NCBI RefSeq assembly: GCF_001858025.1
Contig: NZ_LZQD01000001.1
Location: 1-64,000 of the forward strand
DNA: 64,000 nt
Reading direction: 5' to 3'
Origin: Trichormus sp. NMC-1
GTDB lineage: Bacteria; Cyanobacteriota; Cyanobacteriia; Cyanobacteriales; Nostocaceae
Shown here: positions 24,488 to 33,241 of the stretch, piece by piece
Position numbering within the stretch: position 1 is the first letter of the stretch
Layout: each line of letters starts with the position of its first letter
Position numbers and translations under genes: made by a program
The notes under the pieces: generated by a model
Database searches by the model: none
Seen by the model: only the letters and a program-made list of their open reading frames with translations
Told to the model about the DNA's origin: nothing

Positions 24488-25294
24488 GTGAAAACAGATA
24501 CTATTTTCTATAGCTTATTTCAAGCATTTCCTAGCATCTTCTTTGAATTAATTAACCATTCTCCCGCAGAAGCAGGTATTTATGAATTCACATCTCGTGA
24601 AGTTAAACAACTAGCTTTTCGTTTAGATGGTTTATTTTTACCAACAACCAAAGATCCAGAAAAACCATTTTATGTAGTTGAAGTTCAGTTTCAGCCAGAT
24701 GATGATTTATATTATCGTCTATTTGCGGAACTTTTTCTCTACCTACGACAATACAAAACTCCTCATCCTTGGCAGGTTGTGATTATCTATCCCAGTCGTA
24801 ATATAGAAAGAGAACAGCTTTTGCAATTTGGTGAAATCTTGCTGCTGGAGCGAGTTAAACGCATTTATTTAGATGAGTTGGGAGAGAGTTCTTTAGGGGT
24901 GGGTGTTGTTAAACTGGTGATAGAAACAGAGGAAGCTGCACCAGCACTAGCAAAACGCTTAATTGCCCAAGCAAACCAACAACTAACTGATGCAACCATC
25001 AGACGGGATTTAATTAACCTCATTGAGACAATTATCGTCTACAAATTACCCAAAAAGAGCAGAGAGGAGATTGAAGCTATGTTAGGTTTAAGCGAGTTGA
25101 AACAAACTAAGGTTTATCAAGAAGCTTTAGAAGAAGGGGAAGTTAAGGGTAAAGCTGAAGGTAAAGCTGAAACAACAAGAAAGTTGGCTTTAAATTTGCT
25201 GAGAATTGGGATGAGTTTAGAACAAATTGCTGAAGTTACCGAATTATCTCTTGAGCAAGTTCAGGTTTTACAAAAGGAGATACAAGAATCTTGA
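24488..25294 (+). CDS. DUF2887/Rpn-like PD-(D/E)XK nuclease-family protein
   Basis: The 268-residue protein starts at a GTG with TDTIFYSLFQAFPSIFFELI. It has the nuclease-like core LAFRLDGLFLP...PFYVVEVQFQ (D...E-x-Q in place of E-x-K) and AELFLYLRQYKTPHPWQVVII. The C-terminus is an Ala/Glu/Lys/Gly repeat (EGEVKGKAEGKAETTRK) and a small helical domain. These are hallmarks of the cyanobacterial DUF2887 group related to Rpn recombination-promoting nucleases. Such genes are multi-copy and mobile-looking. Direct repeats flank it at 24337-24400 and 25361-25424. Confidence 0.88.
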   Translation: MKTDTIFYSLFQAFPSIFFELINHSPAEAGIYEFTSREVKQLAFRLDGLFLPTTKDPEKPFYVVEVQFQPDDDLYYRLFAELFLYLRQYKTPHPWQVVIIYPSRNIEREQLLQFGEILLLERVKRIYLDELGESSLGVGVVKLVIETEEAAPALAKRLIAQANQQLTDATIRRDLINLIETIIVYKLPKKSREEIEAMLGLSELKQTKVYQEALEEGEVKGKAEGKAETTRKLALNLLRIGMSLEQIAEVTELSLEQVQVLQKEIQES

Positions 25295-25360
25295 TTTTCT
25301 CTAGTTCCCATACTCTCTAGTTGCCATGCTCTGCGTGGGAATGCAATTGAGAGGCTCTGA

Positions 25361-25424
25361 CTCTACTATACCTGGAGGTAGAACCTCCAAGATGGCATTC
25401 ACAGTCTGGAGACTGGGAACGAGA
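25361..25424. repeat. 64-bp direct repeat, right copy
   Basis: This matches 24337-24400 at 60 of 64 positions and lies between the DUF2887 gene and trpB. The two copies are 1024 bp apart, start to start. Confidence 0.85.
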
Positions 25425-25499
25425 GAATAATGCTCTTTATCGGCATCCTCAACAGTTCTAGAATTAAAATTAACTTTGTTCTTTTATTTTACCCAATCC

Positions 25500-26741
25500 G
25501 TGACTACTACTCCCCTCTCCCCTAATTTCTCACAAACTGCTTCCGTTCCCGATAATCTAGGACGCTTTGGCCGCTTTGGTGGTAAGTATGTCCCAGAAAC
25601 CCTAATGCCTGCTTTAGCTGAATTAGAAACAGCATATCAGCAATACCGTAATGAACCTGGTTTTCAAGCCGAATTACAAGGGTTACTACGCGATTATGTA
25701 GGACGTGCTACCCCATTATATTTTGCTGAACGCCTCACTGCTCATTATGCCCGTCCTGATGGCACAGGGGTGCAAATTTATTTAAAACGCGAAGATTTAA
25801 ATCACACCGGCGCACATAAAATTAATAATGCTCTCGGTCAGGTATTATTAGCCAAGCGCATGGGTAAACAGCGCGTCATTGCTGAAACTGGTGCAGGACA
25901 ACATGGCGTAGCTACAGCGACGGTTTGCGCTCGGTTTGGTTTAGAATGCGTGATTTATATGGGTGTTCACGACATGGAACGCCAAGCTTTAAACGTATTC
26001 AGAATGCGGCTGATGGGGGCAGAAGTTCGCCCAGTGTCTGCCGGTACGGGAACTCTTAAAGATGCCACTTCTGAAGCCATCCGGGACTGGGTAACGAATG
26101 TAGAAAGCACTCATTACATCCTCGGTTCTGTCGCTGGCCCCCATCCTTACCCAATGATGGTACGGGATTTCCACGCTGTCATTGGTGAAGAAACCCGCGC
26201 TCAAGCATTAGAAAAATGGGGCGGTTTACCTGATATTCTCATGGCTTGTGTGGGTGGTGGTTCTAATGCAATGGGACTATTTCACGAATTTGTGAAGGAG
26301 CCATCTGTGCGGTTAATTGGGGTGGAAGCTGCTGGAGAAGGTGTGAATACTGGCAAACACGCCGCTACCTTGACAAAAGGACAAGTTGGTGTATTGCATG
26401 GGGCGATGAGTTATCTTCTCCAAGATGATGATGGCCAAGTCATTGAACCTCACTCGATTAGTGCAGGGTTAGATTATCCAGGTGTGGGGCCAGAACACAG
26501 CTATATGAAAGATATTGGTCGGGCTGAATATTACAGTGTGACTGATGCTGAAGCTTTGGAAGCATTTCAACGGCTGTCGAAGTTAGAGGGAATTATACCT
26601 GCTTTGGAAACTTCTCATGCGATCGCTTACCTAGAAACTCTCTGTCCCCAACTAACTGGTAGTCCCAAGATTATCATCAACTGTTCAGGACGGGGTGACA
26701 AGGATGTGCAAACAGTTGCAAAATTTCTCACTCCTCAGTAA
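25500..26741 (+). CDS. trpB: Tryptophan synthase beta subunit
   Basis: The 413-residue PLP enzyme joins indole and serine to make tryptophan, in complex with TrpA. The cofactor Lys is in [19 protein letters not shown], the phosphate-binding loop is [12 protein letters not shown], and the C-terminus is [11 protein letters not shown]. The GTG at 25500 (giving [10 protein letters not shown]) is preferred to the upstream TTG at 25476 because Nostoc TrpB proteins start at this point. No other trp gene is adjacent, as is usual in cyanobacteria. Confidence 0.97.
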   Translation: MTTTPLSPNFSQTASVPDNLGRFGRFGGKYVPETLMPALAELETAYQQYRNEPGFQAELQGLLRDYVGRATPLYFAERLTAHYARPDGTGVQIYLKREDLNHTGAHKINNALGQVLLAKRMGKQRVIAETGAGQHGVATATVCARFGLECVIYMGVHDMERQALNVFRMRLMGAEVRPVSAGTGTLKDATSEAIRDWVTNVESTHYILGSVAGPHPYPMMVRDFHAVIGEETRAQALEKWGGLPDILMACVGGGSNAMGLFHEFVKEPSVRLIGVEAAGEGVNTGKHAATLTKGQVGVLHGAMSYLLQDDDGQVIEPHSISAGLDYPGVGPEHSYMKDIGRAEYYSVTDAEALEAFQRLSKLEGIIPALETSHAIAYLETLCPQLTGSPKIIINCSGRGDKDVQTVAKFLTPQ

Positions 26742-27107
26742 GTTTCACCGATAACATTCACACCAGATCAGTTTTTTTTGAAATGTTTTCCTGATAGTTT
26801 TAGTGTCCACGACATCTGTCAGTGGATACTATTTTTTGGAGATTTTTTGGTTAATAATGTTGTGTCAAGAACACTTGAGGCGGCATCTACCAGAGACATC
26901 AACCAATGGATACTATGGTAATGAAAAAGTCATAAAATTGGCAGATTTTCAGATAAGTAAAATGCAATAGTCATAAAAATGAACTCCTAACTCTGAAAAT
27001 TCCGATAATTACTCAGATCATGAAGACTTAATAGTATCCTGGTATGTATTCTCAGAATCAGAAGATAGAGTATATGTCTTATAAATCCATACACTACTTA
27101 ATTCTCT
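26742..27107. other. Intergenic region, nothing recognised
   Basis: The 366-bp gap between trpB and the CAP-domain gene contains only imperfect repeats of AGTGGATACTAT/ATGGATACTAT type (about 26820 and 26907). No reading frame or RNA is seen. Confidence 0.45.
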
Positions 27108-27656
27108 ATGTTTCGACAAACTGCTTTTGGCATCGCTTTAAGTACGCTTGTCTTCGCTAGTGGATTCATGACCGCTCCTGTAACCAGCAATAATTCTCAC
27201 AAAAAAACCGCTCAAAATCAGCAGTCATTGAATACTTCTAGTCAAGCAGCAATATCGAATCTTAATTTTCAAACTACTACGCTAGAAAAATCAGTTTTTG
27301 AGCAAATTAATCAATATCGGGCTTCTCAAGGACTACCAAGTTTAACCTTAAATACCAATATCACTCAGCAGGCCAGAATTCACAGTCAAAACATGGCTAA
27401 AGGAGTGGTTAAGTTTAGTCATCATGGATTTGAACAGCGAGTTAAGGCTATCCCTCTTACCTTGAACAGTGCAGCCGAAAATGTGGCTTTCAACGTTGGT
27501 TATAACAATCCGGCTAACCAAGCTGTGATTGGTTGGCTTAACAGCCCTGGACATCTAAAAAATATACAAGGAAAATACAAACTTACAGGAGTGGGTGTCG
27601 CCACTAACTCCAAAGGCGAAGTCTACCTCACGCAGATTTTTTTGAACACCAGATGA
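27108..27656 (+). CDS. Secreted CAP-domain (SCP/YkwD-like) protein
   Basis: The 182-residue protein has a signal peptide (FGIALSTLVFASGFMTAPV), a Ser/Gln-rich linker and a CAP domain from about residue 63. The domain shows LEKSVFEQINQYRASQGLPSL, the His of ITQQARIHSQNMAKG, the FSHHGFEQR metal-site region, AAENVAFN with the conserved Glu, and GWLNSPGHLKNI with the second His. Bacterial CAP proteins are extracytoplasmic and poorly understood; envelope or spore-coat roles are known for a few. The gene stands alone. Confidence 0.92.
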   Translation: MFRQTAFGIALSTLVFASGFMTAPVTSNNSHKKTAQNQQSLNTSSQAAISNLNFQTTTLEKSVFEQINQYRASQGLPSLTLNTNITQQARIHSQNMAKGVVKFSHHGFEQRVKAIPLTLNSAAENVAFNVGYNNPANQAVIGWLNSPGHLKNIQGKYKLTGVGVATNSKGEVYLTQIFLNTR

Positions 27657-27757
27657 ACACGAGATAGATTTTATTACTGATTTCTTGCACAATAATGATG
27701 TAGTGTCTGATGAATTATTTGTCTGATAGACACAATCATTTATTTTGTGAACCATTC

Positions 27758-28387
27758 ATGACATTACCAGATTTTCAGGTTAGCGATCGCGATCTTGATG
27801 ACGCTAACCTCTCCCAGTATTTAGAATCTGATGCGATCGCTGTCGATACCGAAACAATGGGACTATTACCACAGCGCGATCGCTTGTGTCTCGTCCAGTT
27901 GTGTAACCCAGAGGGAAAAGTCACAGCTATCCGCATCGCTAAAGGACAAACAACAGCCCCAAATTTAAAAAAACTCTTGGAAGCAACCCACGTCCTCAAA
28001 GTATTTCACTTTGCCCGTTTTGACGTTGCTACCTTACACCACAACCTAGAAATTAAGGTTCAGCCTGTTTTTTGTACCAAGATTGCCAGTAAGTTAGCCC
28101 GCACTTATACCAACCGTCACGGACTCAAAGATGTAGTGCAAGAGTTAGAACAAGTAGAACTGGATAAAAGTTCTCAAAGTTCCGATTGGGGTAACGCCGC
28201 TAATTTATCTGAAGCCCAACTCAATTACGCCGCTAATGATGTCCGTTACTTACTGAACATACAGCAAAAGCTGACGCAAATGCTGCAACGAGAAGGACGT
28301 TGGGAATTAGCCCAAGAATGCTTTCAAGTTCTGCCCACAATAGTGTCTTTGGATTTGTTGCAGTTTAAAGATTTATTTGAACACTGA
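27758..28387 (+). CDS. rnd: Ribonuclease D-like 3'-5' exonuclease
   Basis: The 209-residue protein is a DEDDy exonuclease domain: AIAVDTETMGL (ExoI, first Asp and Glu), VLKVFHFARFDVATL (ExoII Asp) and QLNYAANDVRYLLNI (ExoIII with Tyr and Asp). It lacks the C-terminal HRDC domain of E. coli RNase D, which is typical for cyanobacteria. It likely trims tRNA and other small RNA 3' ends. ATG at 27758 (MTLPDFQVSDRDL) is preferred over an ATG 16 codons upstream. Confidence 0.93.
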   Translation: MTLPDFQVSDRDLDDANLSQYLESDAIAVDTETMGLLPQRDRLCLVQLCNPEGKVTAIRIAKGQTTAPNLKKLLEATHVLKVFHFARFDVATLHHNLEIKVQPVFCTKIASKLARTYTNRHGLKDVVQELEQVELDKSSQSSDWGNAANLSEAQLNYAANDVRYLLNIQQKLTQMLQREGRWELAQECFQVLPTIVSLDLLQFKDLFEH

Positions 28388-28777
28388 GGCACAATTCTCC
28401 CACAATTCCCAATTCCCAATTAAGGAACACCAAAAAAGAAACTATCCAATTTTGGGGGATAGACTTCTAGTCTGTCCAGGGTAATTGGATATTTTTCTAT
28501 TTTCTATTTGTAAGTCCCTGAATTATTAAGTAGTCATCATAAACTGCGTACACCAGGACACATGAAAAAAACTTCTTATTCCCCTCCTCGCTTGCGGGGA
28601 GGGGTTAGGGGTGGGGTCTTATTTTCAAGTCAGGTGAACGGAAAAAACGTAGACGCGAAGCGGCTTCTCGAAGAGTAATATGTAACGAAAAGTCAAGTTG
28701 CCCAAAACCTTTTCTTTGTTCCCTGTTCCCTTGTCATAACGACAATTTTTAACGCCAAACTGCTGTAATTACGAATT
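28388..28777. other. Intergenic repeats between convergent genes
   Basis: The 390-bp region holds several repeat-like pieces: a CCAATT...AATTGG interrupted stem (about 28448-28492), a CCCCTCCTCGCTTGCGGGGAG hairpin (about 28583-28603, cut from a longer GC-rich block), and GCGAAGCGGCTTCTCGAAG (about 28656-28674). No gene is recognised. Confidence 0.5.
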
Positions 28778-29236
28778 TCATTTCTGTTGGTTTTCTAAGT
28801 GATTTTGTATCCTAGATACAACATTATAGTCGTCTGCCCCTGCGGGCGTTAGTGCTTCAATAATGCCTTCTGTTGCACCACCGATAGCTTTCCATGCACC
28901 AAAACCACCTTTGATTTGAGATACATTTAAAAACCCAGCAGCACGCAGTATTTGAGCAGCTTGAGCAGTTTGCTCCTCATTCATACCGTAAACGTAAATA
29001 TCACGCTTGTGATCTAAAGATAATGCTGCACGGTCTGCTAGTTCATCTATGGGCATAGACATTGCTCCCATAATATGACCTTCGTTGTAAATCGAGCGAT
29101 CGCGCACATCTAAAATTGTAAAAGCCGGTTCCCCCCATTCTAGACGAGATTTAATGACATGAACATCAGACTCTGTTTCTATTGATTGCTGATGGGTATT
29201 AATACTACTGAAAACATTGTTAGTCATAGGTTTCAC
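28778..29236 (-). CDS. Rhodanese-like protein lacking the catalytic Cys
   Basis: The 152-residue protein has a rhodanese fold: FTILDVRDRSIYNEGHIMGAMSMPIDEL and AAQILRAAGFLNVSQIKGGFGAWKAIG are diagnostic. The active-site loop, normally Y-C-x-x-G-x-R, reads IYVYGMNEEQTAQAA, so the sulfur-carrying Cys is absent. It is therefore probably a non-catalytic, regulatory rhodanese. The C-terminal extension (about 125-152) is hydrophilic. No obvious operon partner. Confidence 0.9.
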   Translation of the reverse strand: MKPMTNNVFSSINTHQQSIETESDVHVIKSRLEWGEPAFTILDVRDRSIYNEGHIMGAMSMPIDELADRAALSLDHKRDIYVYGMNEEQTAQAAQILRAAGFLNVSQIKGGFGAWKAIGGATEGIIEALTPAGADDYNVVSRIQNHLENQQK

Positions 29237-29856
29237 CGATTACCTGATCAGCAATTTAGCAAAATATCTCAACTTGATTTATCTTTCGTTAGTATGAAAA
29301 TTTCCAACCTCTTTCTTTGGGTACAGTTAGAGATACATAGCATTCCTAAATCATTTACAAACACCTTCTGTTCCCTATTCCCTGCCCTCATGAGTCAATT
29401 TACAAATCAAATAGGATTGCTATATACTAAATAGGTTTTAAAAACCCTGTAGGTTTGATGTGTAGCATTTATTAATGATATTTGTATCAAAATCTAGATC
29501 AGCAGTCACGCAGATAAGATTTTCTGATACAAAAAGTCTAATTTATAACCCGATTTACTTCATTCCATTTGAATAATAAAATGTAACGATTTGACCCAGA
29601 TAATAATGATTGCTACGGATACATGATAGCTCTCGTTTTTTGGGCTGTTTGTAGTTCTAGGGATGCTTGAAAATTACATGACTTTGAAGGGTAGATTGTC
29701 GAATTTATACCTAAACTTTTTCAAAAAATCCCCAAATTGTACATTACGCATACATTTTTTAAGCATTATCATGTTTTAAGTTTTGATGAACTTTATGGAA
29801 AATTTAGGGTATACAAGTATTACAGGATTTCTCACCTCTAGCCAGATTAGGAGCGA
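29237..29856. other. Long intergenic region upstream of a response regulator
   Basis: About 620 bp of AT-rich DNA with no recognised gene. A good Shine-Dalgarno (TTAGGAG) near its end leads into a short upstream frame at 29857. Confidence 0.5.
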
Positions 29857-29973
29857 ATGGACTCTAAAAAACAACACTTAAACCCCAATTTATCGCTACA
29901 GCAAATTGCCAAATCAATAATAGACTGCATTGCCTTATGGATACGCCTTCCACTAATACTCCCAAAATTCTGA
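29857..29973 (+). CDS. Possible leader peptide overlapping a response regulator gene
   Basis: A 38-codon frame starts at ATG 29857, 5 bp after AGGAG, and reads MDSKKQHLNPNLSLQQIAK and onward to a stop at 29971-29973. It overlaps the start of the regulator gene (29937) by 37 bp in another frame. The regulator ATG itself has no good ribosome-binding site, so translation may be coupled. Coding of this frame is unproven and could be chance. Confidence 0.35.
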   Translation: MDSKKQHLNPNLSLQQIAKSIIDCIALWIRLPLILPKF

Positions 29974-30653
29974 TTGTAGATGATGATTTCAGCGTCCGAA
30001 ATCTCGTATACCGTTTTTTAAGTCGAAAATATCAAATAGAATCAGCCGCAGATGGTAAGACTGGACTGGCTTTGTTTGAGCAATTCAACCCAGCTTTAGT
30101 AATTCTGGATTGGAATTTGCCAGACGCTAATGGTTACAAACTTTGTCAAGAAATGCAAAGTCGTACCAATGTTTTAGTTTTGATACTCACTAGCCGCAAT
30201 GATGAAGCTGATAAAATTAAGGTTCTAGCCGCAGGTGCAGATGACTTCATGACTAAACCATTTAGTTTGGCAGAAGTGGAAGTCCGAGTAGAAGCACTTT
30301 TAAGACGCATTCGTTATATCCATCCCAGTCAATCACAGCGCCTGATCTTTAAACAATTAGCGATTAACCCAGAAGGTAGAGAAGTAACGCTAAACGATAA
30401 ACCTTTAGCCTTAACTGCTTTAGAGTTTAACATTTTACATTTTTTAGCCAGTCATCCAGGTCAAGCTTGGAGTCGTCCCCAACTCATCCAAAAAATTTGG
30501 GGTTGTGATTACGTAGGAGATGGACGAGTTGTCGATGTCCATATTGGTCAGCTACGGAAAAAAATGGAAGTTGATTCTAGTTTGCCAGAGTTTATCAAAA
30601 CTGTACGGGGATATGGTTACAAGTTTGAACCACCCGAAGGTAGCAAAATTTAA
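29937..30653 (+). CDS. OmpR/PhoB-family response regulator
   Basis: The 238-residue regulator has a receiver domain (residues about 10-125: LIVDDDFSVRN acidic pair, phospho-Asp in LVILDWNLPDANGY, Thr/Ser switch LILTSRNDE, and Lys in DDFMTKPF). It also has a winged-helix DNA-binding domain (about 140-232: LTALEFNILHFLASHPGQ, VVDVHIGQLRKKME, IKTVRGYGYKF). No sensor kinase is adjacent, so its signal is unknown. It resembles Nostoc regulators of the NblR/RpaB type, but I do not assign a name. Confidence 0.93.
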   Translation: MDTPSTNTPKILIVDDDFSVRNLVYRFLSRKYQIESAADGKTGLALFEQFNPALVILDWNLPDANGYKLCQEMQSRTNVLVLILTSRNDEADKIKVLAAGADDFMTKPFSLAEVEVRVEALLRRIRYIHPSQSQRLIFKQLAINPEGREVTLNDKPLALTALEFNILHFLASHPGQAWSRPQLIQKIWGCDYVGDGRVVDVHIGQLRKKMEVDSSLPEFIKTVRGYGYKFEPPEGSKI

Positions 30654-30935
30654 ACTTTAGAAAAAGCAACTCATCACCACAATATTGCTGTTCTTGCTTA
30701 ACAACTTGCTTTTAATAAGGATTTGCCTAAGTACGTTTATTGAGGCTTGATTAGATAATTCATGTTATTTTTGTACATTGGAACCAGCAAAAACCAGGAA
30801 ATTTGTGTCTACTCAAGCCTCAATACAAAGCTTTAATTTTTTTCTTGCAGATAAACAACAAAAAAGTCACAACATCCCCTCTCCCGATTTTACAGATGAA
30901 GCCTGGGATACCATTGATACTATAATTCGGAGAAT

Positions 30936-31232
30936 TCAAGCTGACTTCACTGTTACTGCTAACTGCAATCCCAAAGCATCAAGTAAGGTACTTAAAGAAT
31001 AAAATTCAATTTCTCCTTTTTCGGCAAGAATTTGGGAAAATTTATCGTAGGATTGCTGTACTGCTACGGAAAAATTATCAATTCCACCCTGAGCCTCAAT
31101 CACATTTCTAAGTGCTTTATTTAACATAGTAGGATCACTTTCTTCTATAACTACTTCAATATAAGCTGCTGCTTCTAGAGGATCTTGTAAGTCTTTAATT
31201 AGTTTTTCGTGATAGCTTGTACTTCTAGGCAT
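30936..31232 (-). CDS. HigA-like addiction-module antidote
   Basis: The 98-residue protein begins MPRSTSYHEKLIKDLQDPLEAAAYIEVVIEE. It contains a helix-turn-helix-like segment (LNKALRNVIEAQGGIDNFSVAVQQS...) ending LSTLLDALGLQLAVTVK, the pattern of 'putative addiction module antidote' proteins (COG3636). Start ATG at 31232 (or 31235) is chosen because longer codons lie within the toxin gene. It overlaps the toxin 3' end by 8-11 bp, so toxin and antidote are co-transcribed, toxin first. Confidence 0.88.
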   Translation of the reverse strand: MPRSTSYHEKLIKDLQDPLEAAAYIEVVIEESDPTMLNKALRNVIEAQGGIDNFSVAVQQSYDKFSQILAEKGEIEFYSLSTLLDALGLQLAVTVKSA

Positions 31233-31563
31233 CATTTTGACTCCGATAATCTTCCCAATATTCTTTAGCTTTAAGAATATCTTGGACTTGAGTGCTTTTG
31301 TCACCACCACACAAGAGCAAAATAATTTTTGATTCTTCCTGTCCAAAGTATATCCGGTAGCCTGGTCCATAGTCTATTCTCAGTTCAAATACACCTTCTC
31401 CAACGGACTTATAATCTCCTAAATTACCATCTTCAACTCGGTCAAGTCTGGCTCTAATTTTAGCTTTTGCTCTTCTATCTCGTAGAGAATCAAACCAATT
31501 ATCAAAAGGATTTGTACCATCTACTGTTAAATAATTCTTGATTTCTCTAGGTTGGATGTTCAT
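31225..31563 (-). CDS. RelE/HigB-like toxin (Gp49 family)
   Basis: The 112-residue protein starts MNIQPREIKNYLTVDGTNPF and has the RelE/HigB-type core: FDNWFDSLRDRRAKAKIRARLDRVEDGNLGD, GVFELRIDYGPGYRIYFG and IILLLCGGDKSTQVQDI. These match type II toxins that cleave mRNA at the ribosome, classed with phage-derived Gp49-like proteins. ATG at 31563 is the natural start; the frame upstream is intergenic. The order toxin-antitoxin is typical for higBA. Confidence 0.9.
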   Translation of the reverse strand: MNIQPREIKNYLTVDGTNPFDNWFDSLRDRRAKAKIRARLDRVEDGNLGDYKSVGEGVFELRIDYGPGYRIYFGQEESKIILLLCGGDKSTQVQDILKAKEYWEDYRSQNDA

Positions 31564-31652
31564 GGAGTTATGTTTTAAATTACTACACTCCCAACCTACA
31601 TCTCTCTGGCTTAGATATTCAGGGTGGGTGAATTTAAAAGACACACCACAAC

Positions 31653-32690
31653 TTACACAGCCAACCTGCGATTAACCAATTCTACGGCCAAATTAATCGC
31701 CTCTTTCATACTCGTAGCATCAGCAATTCCCTTACCCACAATATCAAAAGCCGTTCCGTGATCAGGTGAAGTCCGCACAAAAGGTAAACCAATCGTAGTA
31801 TTTACAGCCCGATCAAAAGCCATCAACTTCACCGGAATTAAACCTTGGTCGTGATAAAGTGCTAAATACGCATCAGCCGGATTTTTGATTTCAGCATTTC
31901 CAAACCAAGCAATACCCGGTTTAACCCACATAGTGTCTGGTGGTATTGGTCCCTCTAGCTGCATATTTGGACGCTTGCACCTTTCTGACTCTATCCAGGG
32001 AATTAACCAATCTATTTCTTCGGTTCCCAGTTGTCCCATTTCACCGCTGTGGGGATTCAAACCTGCGATCGCAATTCTCCCATTTTCAATCCCAAAATCT
32101 CTCTCTAAACACTCCACCAGCAAATCTAGTTTCTGAGTTAATAATTGCGGTGTCAGAGTATCAGCTACTTGACGTAAAGGAATATGTGTGGTAGCTAGTA
32201 TTGTGCGGATTGTCCAACCAGTAATAGGCGATCGCGCGACAAACAACATTCCAAAACGCTCAACACCAGATTTATCAGCTAAAAGTTCCGTTTGTCCAGG
32301 ATAATTGTAACCTGCGGATTTCCAAGCAGATTTAGCAATAGGTGCTGTCACAATCCCATCAAATTCACCAGCTAAAGTTTGAGCTATCGCATATTCCATA
32401 TAAGCAAAACTCGCCGCCCCACTTGCTGCATTACCCACACCGGGAATAATTTCACCCGTAGTCGGCACATCAATCACAGACAATTCTGCTGGATTTGCCA
32501 AAGATACTGAACTTTCTGTTAAATTTCTATAAGTACGTAACAGTAAATCCCTGCTACCTACCACAACCAGATCACAGTTTTTGCTAACTTCCGGATCTGC
32601 TAAAGCCTTCAAAATCACCTCTGTTCCAATTCCCGCAGGATCTCCCAGCGTCAGCGCCAAACGTGGACGTTTATCTTTAAAAGGATTCAT
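31653..32690 (-). CDS. pdxA: 4-hydroxythreonine-4-phosphate dehydrogenase
   Basis: The 345-residue enzyme oxidises 4-phosphohydroxy-L-threonine in the DXP-dependent pathway to pyridoxal 5'-phosphate. Diagnostic segments are [15 protein letters not shown] near the N-terminus, [17 protein letters not shown] with the substrate His/Lys region, [28 protein letters not shown] and [16 protein letters not shown], including three metal-binding His. ATG at 32690 ([11 protein letters not shown]) is preferred over one six codons upstream. Monocistronic as far as can be seen. Confidence 0.97.
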   Translation of the reverse strand: MNPFKDKRPRLALTLGDPAGIGTEVILKALADPEVSKNCDLVVVGSRDLLLRTYRNLTESSVSLANPAELSVIDVPTTGEIIPGVGNAASGAASFAYMEYAIAQTLAGEFDGIVTAPIAKSAWKSAGYNYPGQTELLADKSGVERFGMLFVARSPITGWTIRTILATTHIPLRQVADTLTPQLLTQKLDLLVECLERDFGIENGRIAIAGLNPHSGEMGQLGTEEIDWLIPWIESERCKRPNMQLEGPIPPDTMWVKPGIAWFGNAEIKNPADAYLALYHDQGLIPVKLMAFDRAVNTTIGLPFVRTSPDHGTAFDIVGKGIADATSMKEAINLAVELVNRRLAV

Positions 32691-32949
32691 TTGATATATA
32701 AATCTCATTCATAATAATTATCATTCATTTGCCCCTCTTCCCACAAGCACAAGGATTTGCCGCCAAACCAGTGGAGATTAACTGCTAAAGTAGTTTAAAA
32801 TTGTTCACACAGGTCTAATCTCAAAGTACCTCTTGTAGAGCTGCTGTTAGACCTAGTTTACCTGAGTTGCTGGACTAGCAAAAATGAGATTTGAACCTTC
32901 AAGTCAAATCCAGTAGTCACAACAACGGGAAACATAAACAAACCATTCA

Positions 32950-32958
32950 CAAAGGAGA
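32950..32958 (+). promoter_or_regulatory. Ribosome-binding site of petM
   Basis: CAAAGGAGA lies about 12 bp before ATG 32969 and decides the petM start against an in-frame ATG at 32891 that has no such site. Confidence 0.6.
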
Positions 32959-32968
32959 ATCACAGCAA

Positions 32969-33073
32969 ATGGGTGGCGAAATCTTAAATGCAGCTTTATT
33001 ATCCTTCGGTTTAATCTTCGTAGGTTGGGCCTTAGGTGCATTATTACTTAAAATTCAGGGTGCAGAAGAATAG
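32969..33073 (+). CDS. petM: Cytochrome b6f complex subunit VII
   Basis: The 34-residue single-helix protein ([20 protein letters not shown], then a Leu-rich stretch and a short acidic tail) is PetM, one of the four small subunits around the edge of the b6f dimer in the thylakoid membrane. Length and sequence fit cyanobacterial PetM exactly. Confidence 0.96.
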   Translation: MGGEILNAALLSFGLIFVGWALGALLLKIQGAEE

Positions 33074-33241
33074 AGAAGCAGGGAGCAGAGGGCAGGGAAC
33101 AGAGGAGAGAAGAGATGATTTTTTCAGTTCCCTGCCCCTAATCCCCAATTCCTTTTTCTGAAAATTAATGTAAATTTTTATTTACATAAGATAATTCTGT
33201 TAAGATTCTTTTCATAAAACATTAAAATTTATAAAGACCCC

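Noticed and set aside
30805-31002. 65-codon plus-strand frame from a GTG (earlier TTG at 30778)
   Set aside because: Its last third is antisense to the HigA-like gene. It might be the start of a gene cut by the TA module at about 30936, but I recognise nothing in it and cannot support a call.
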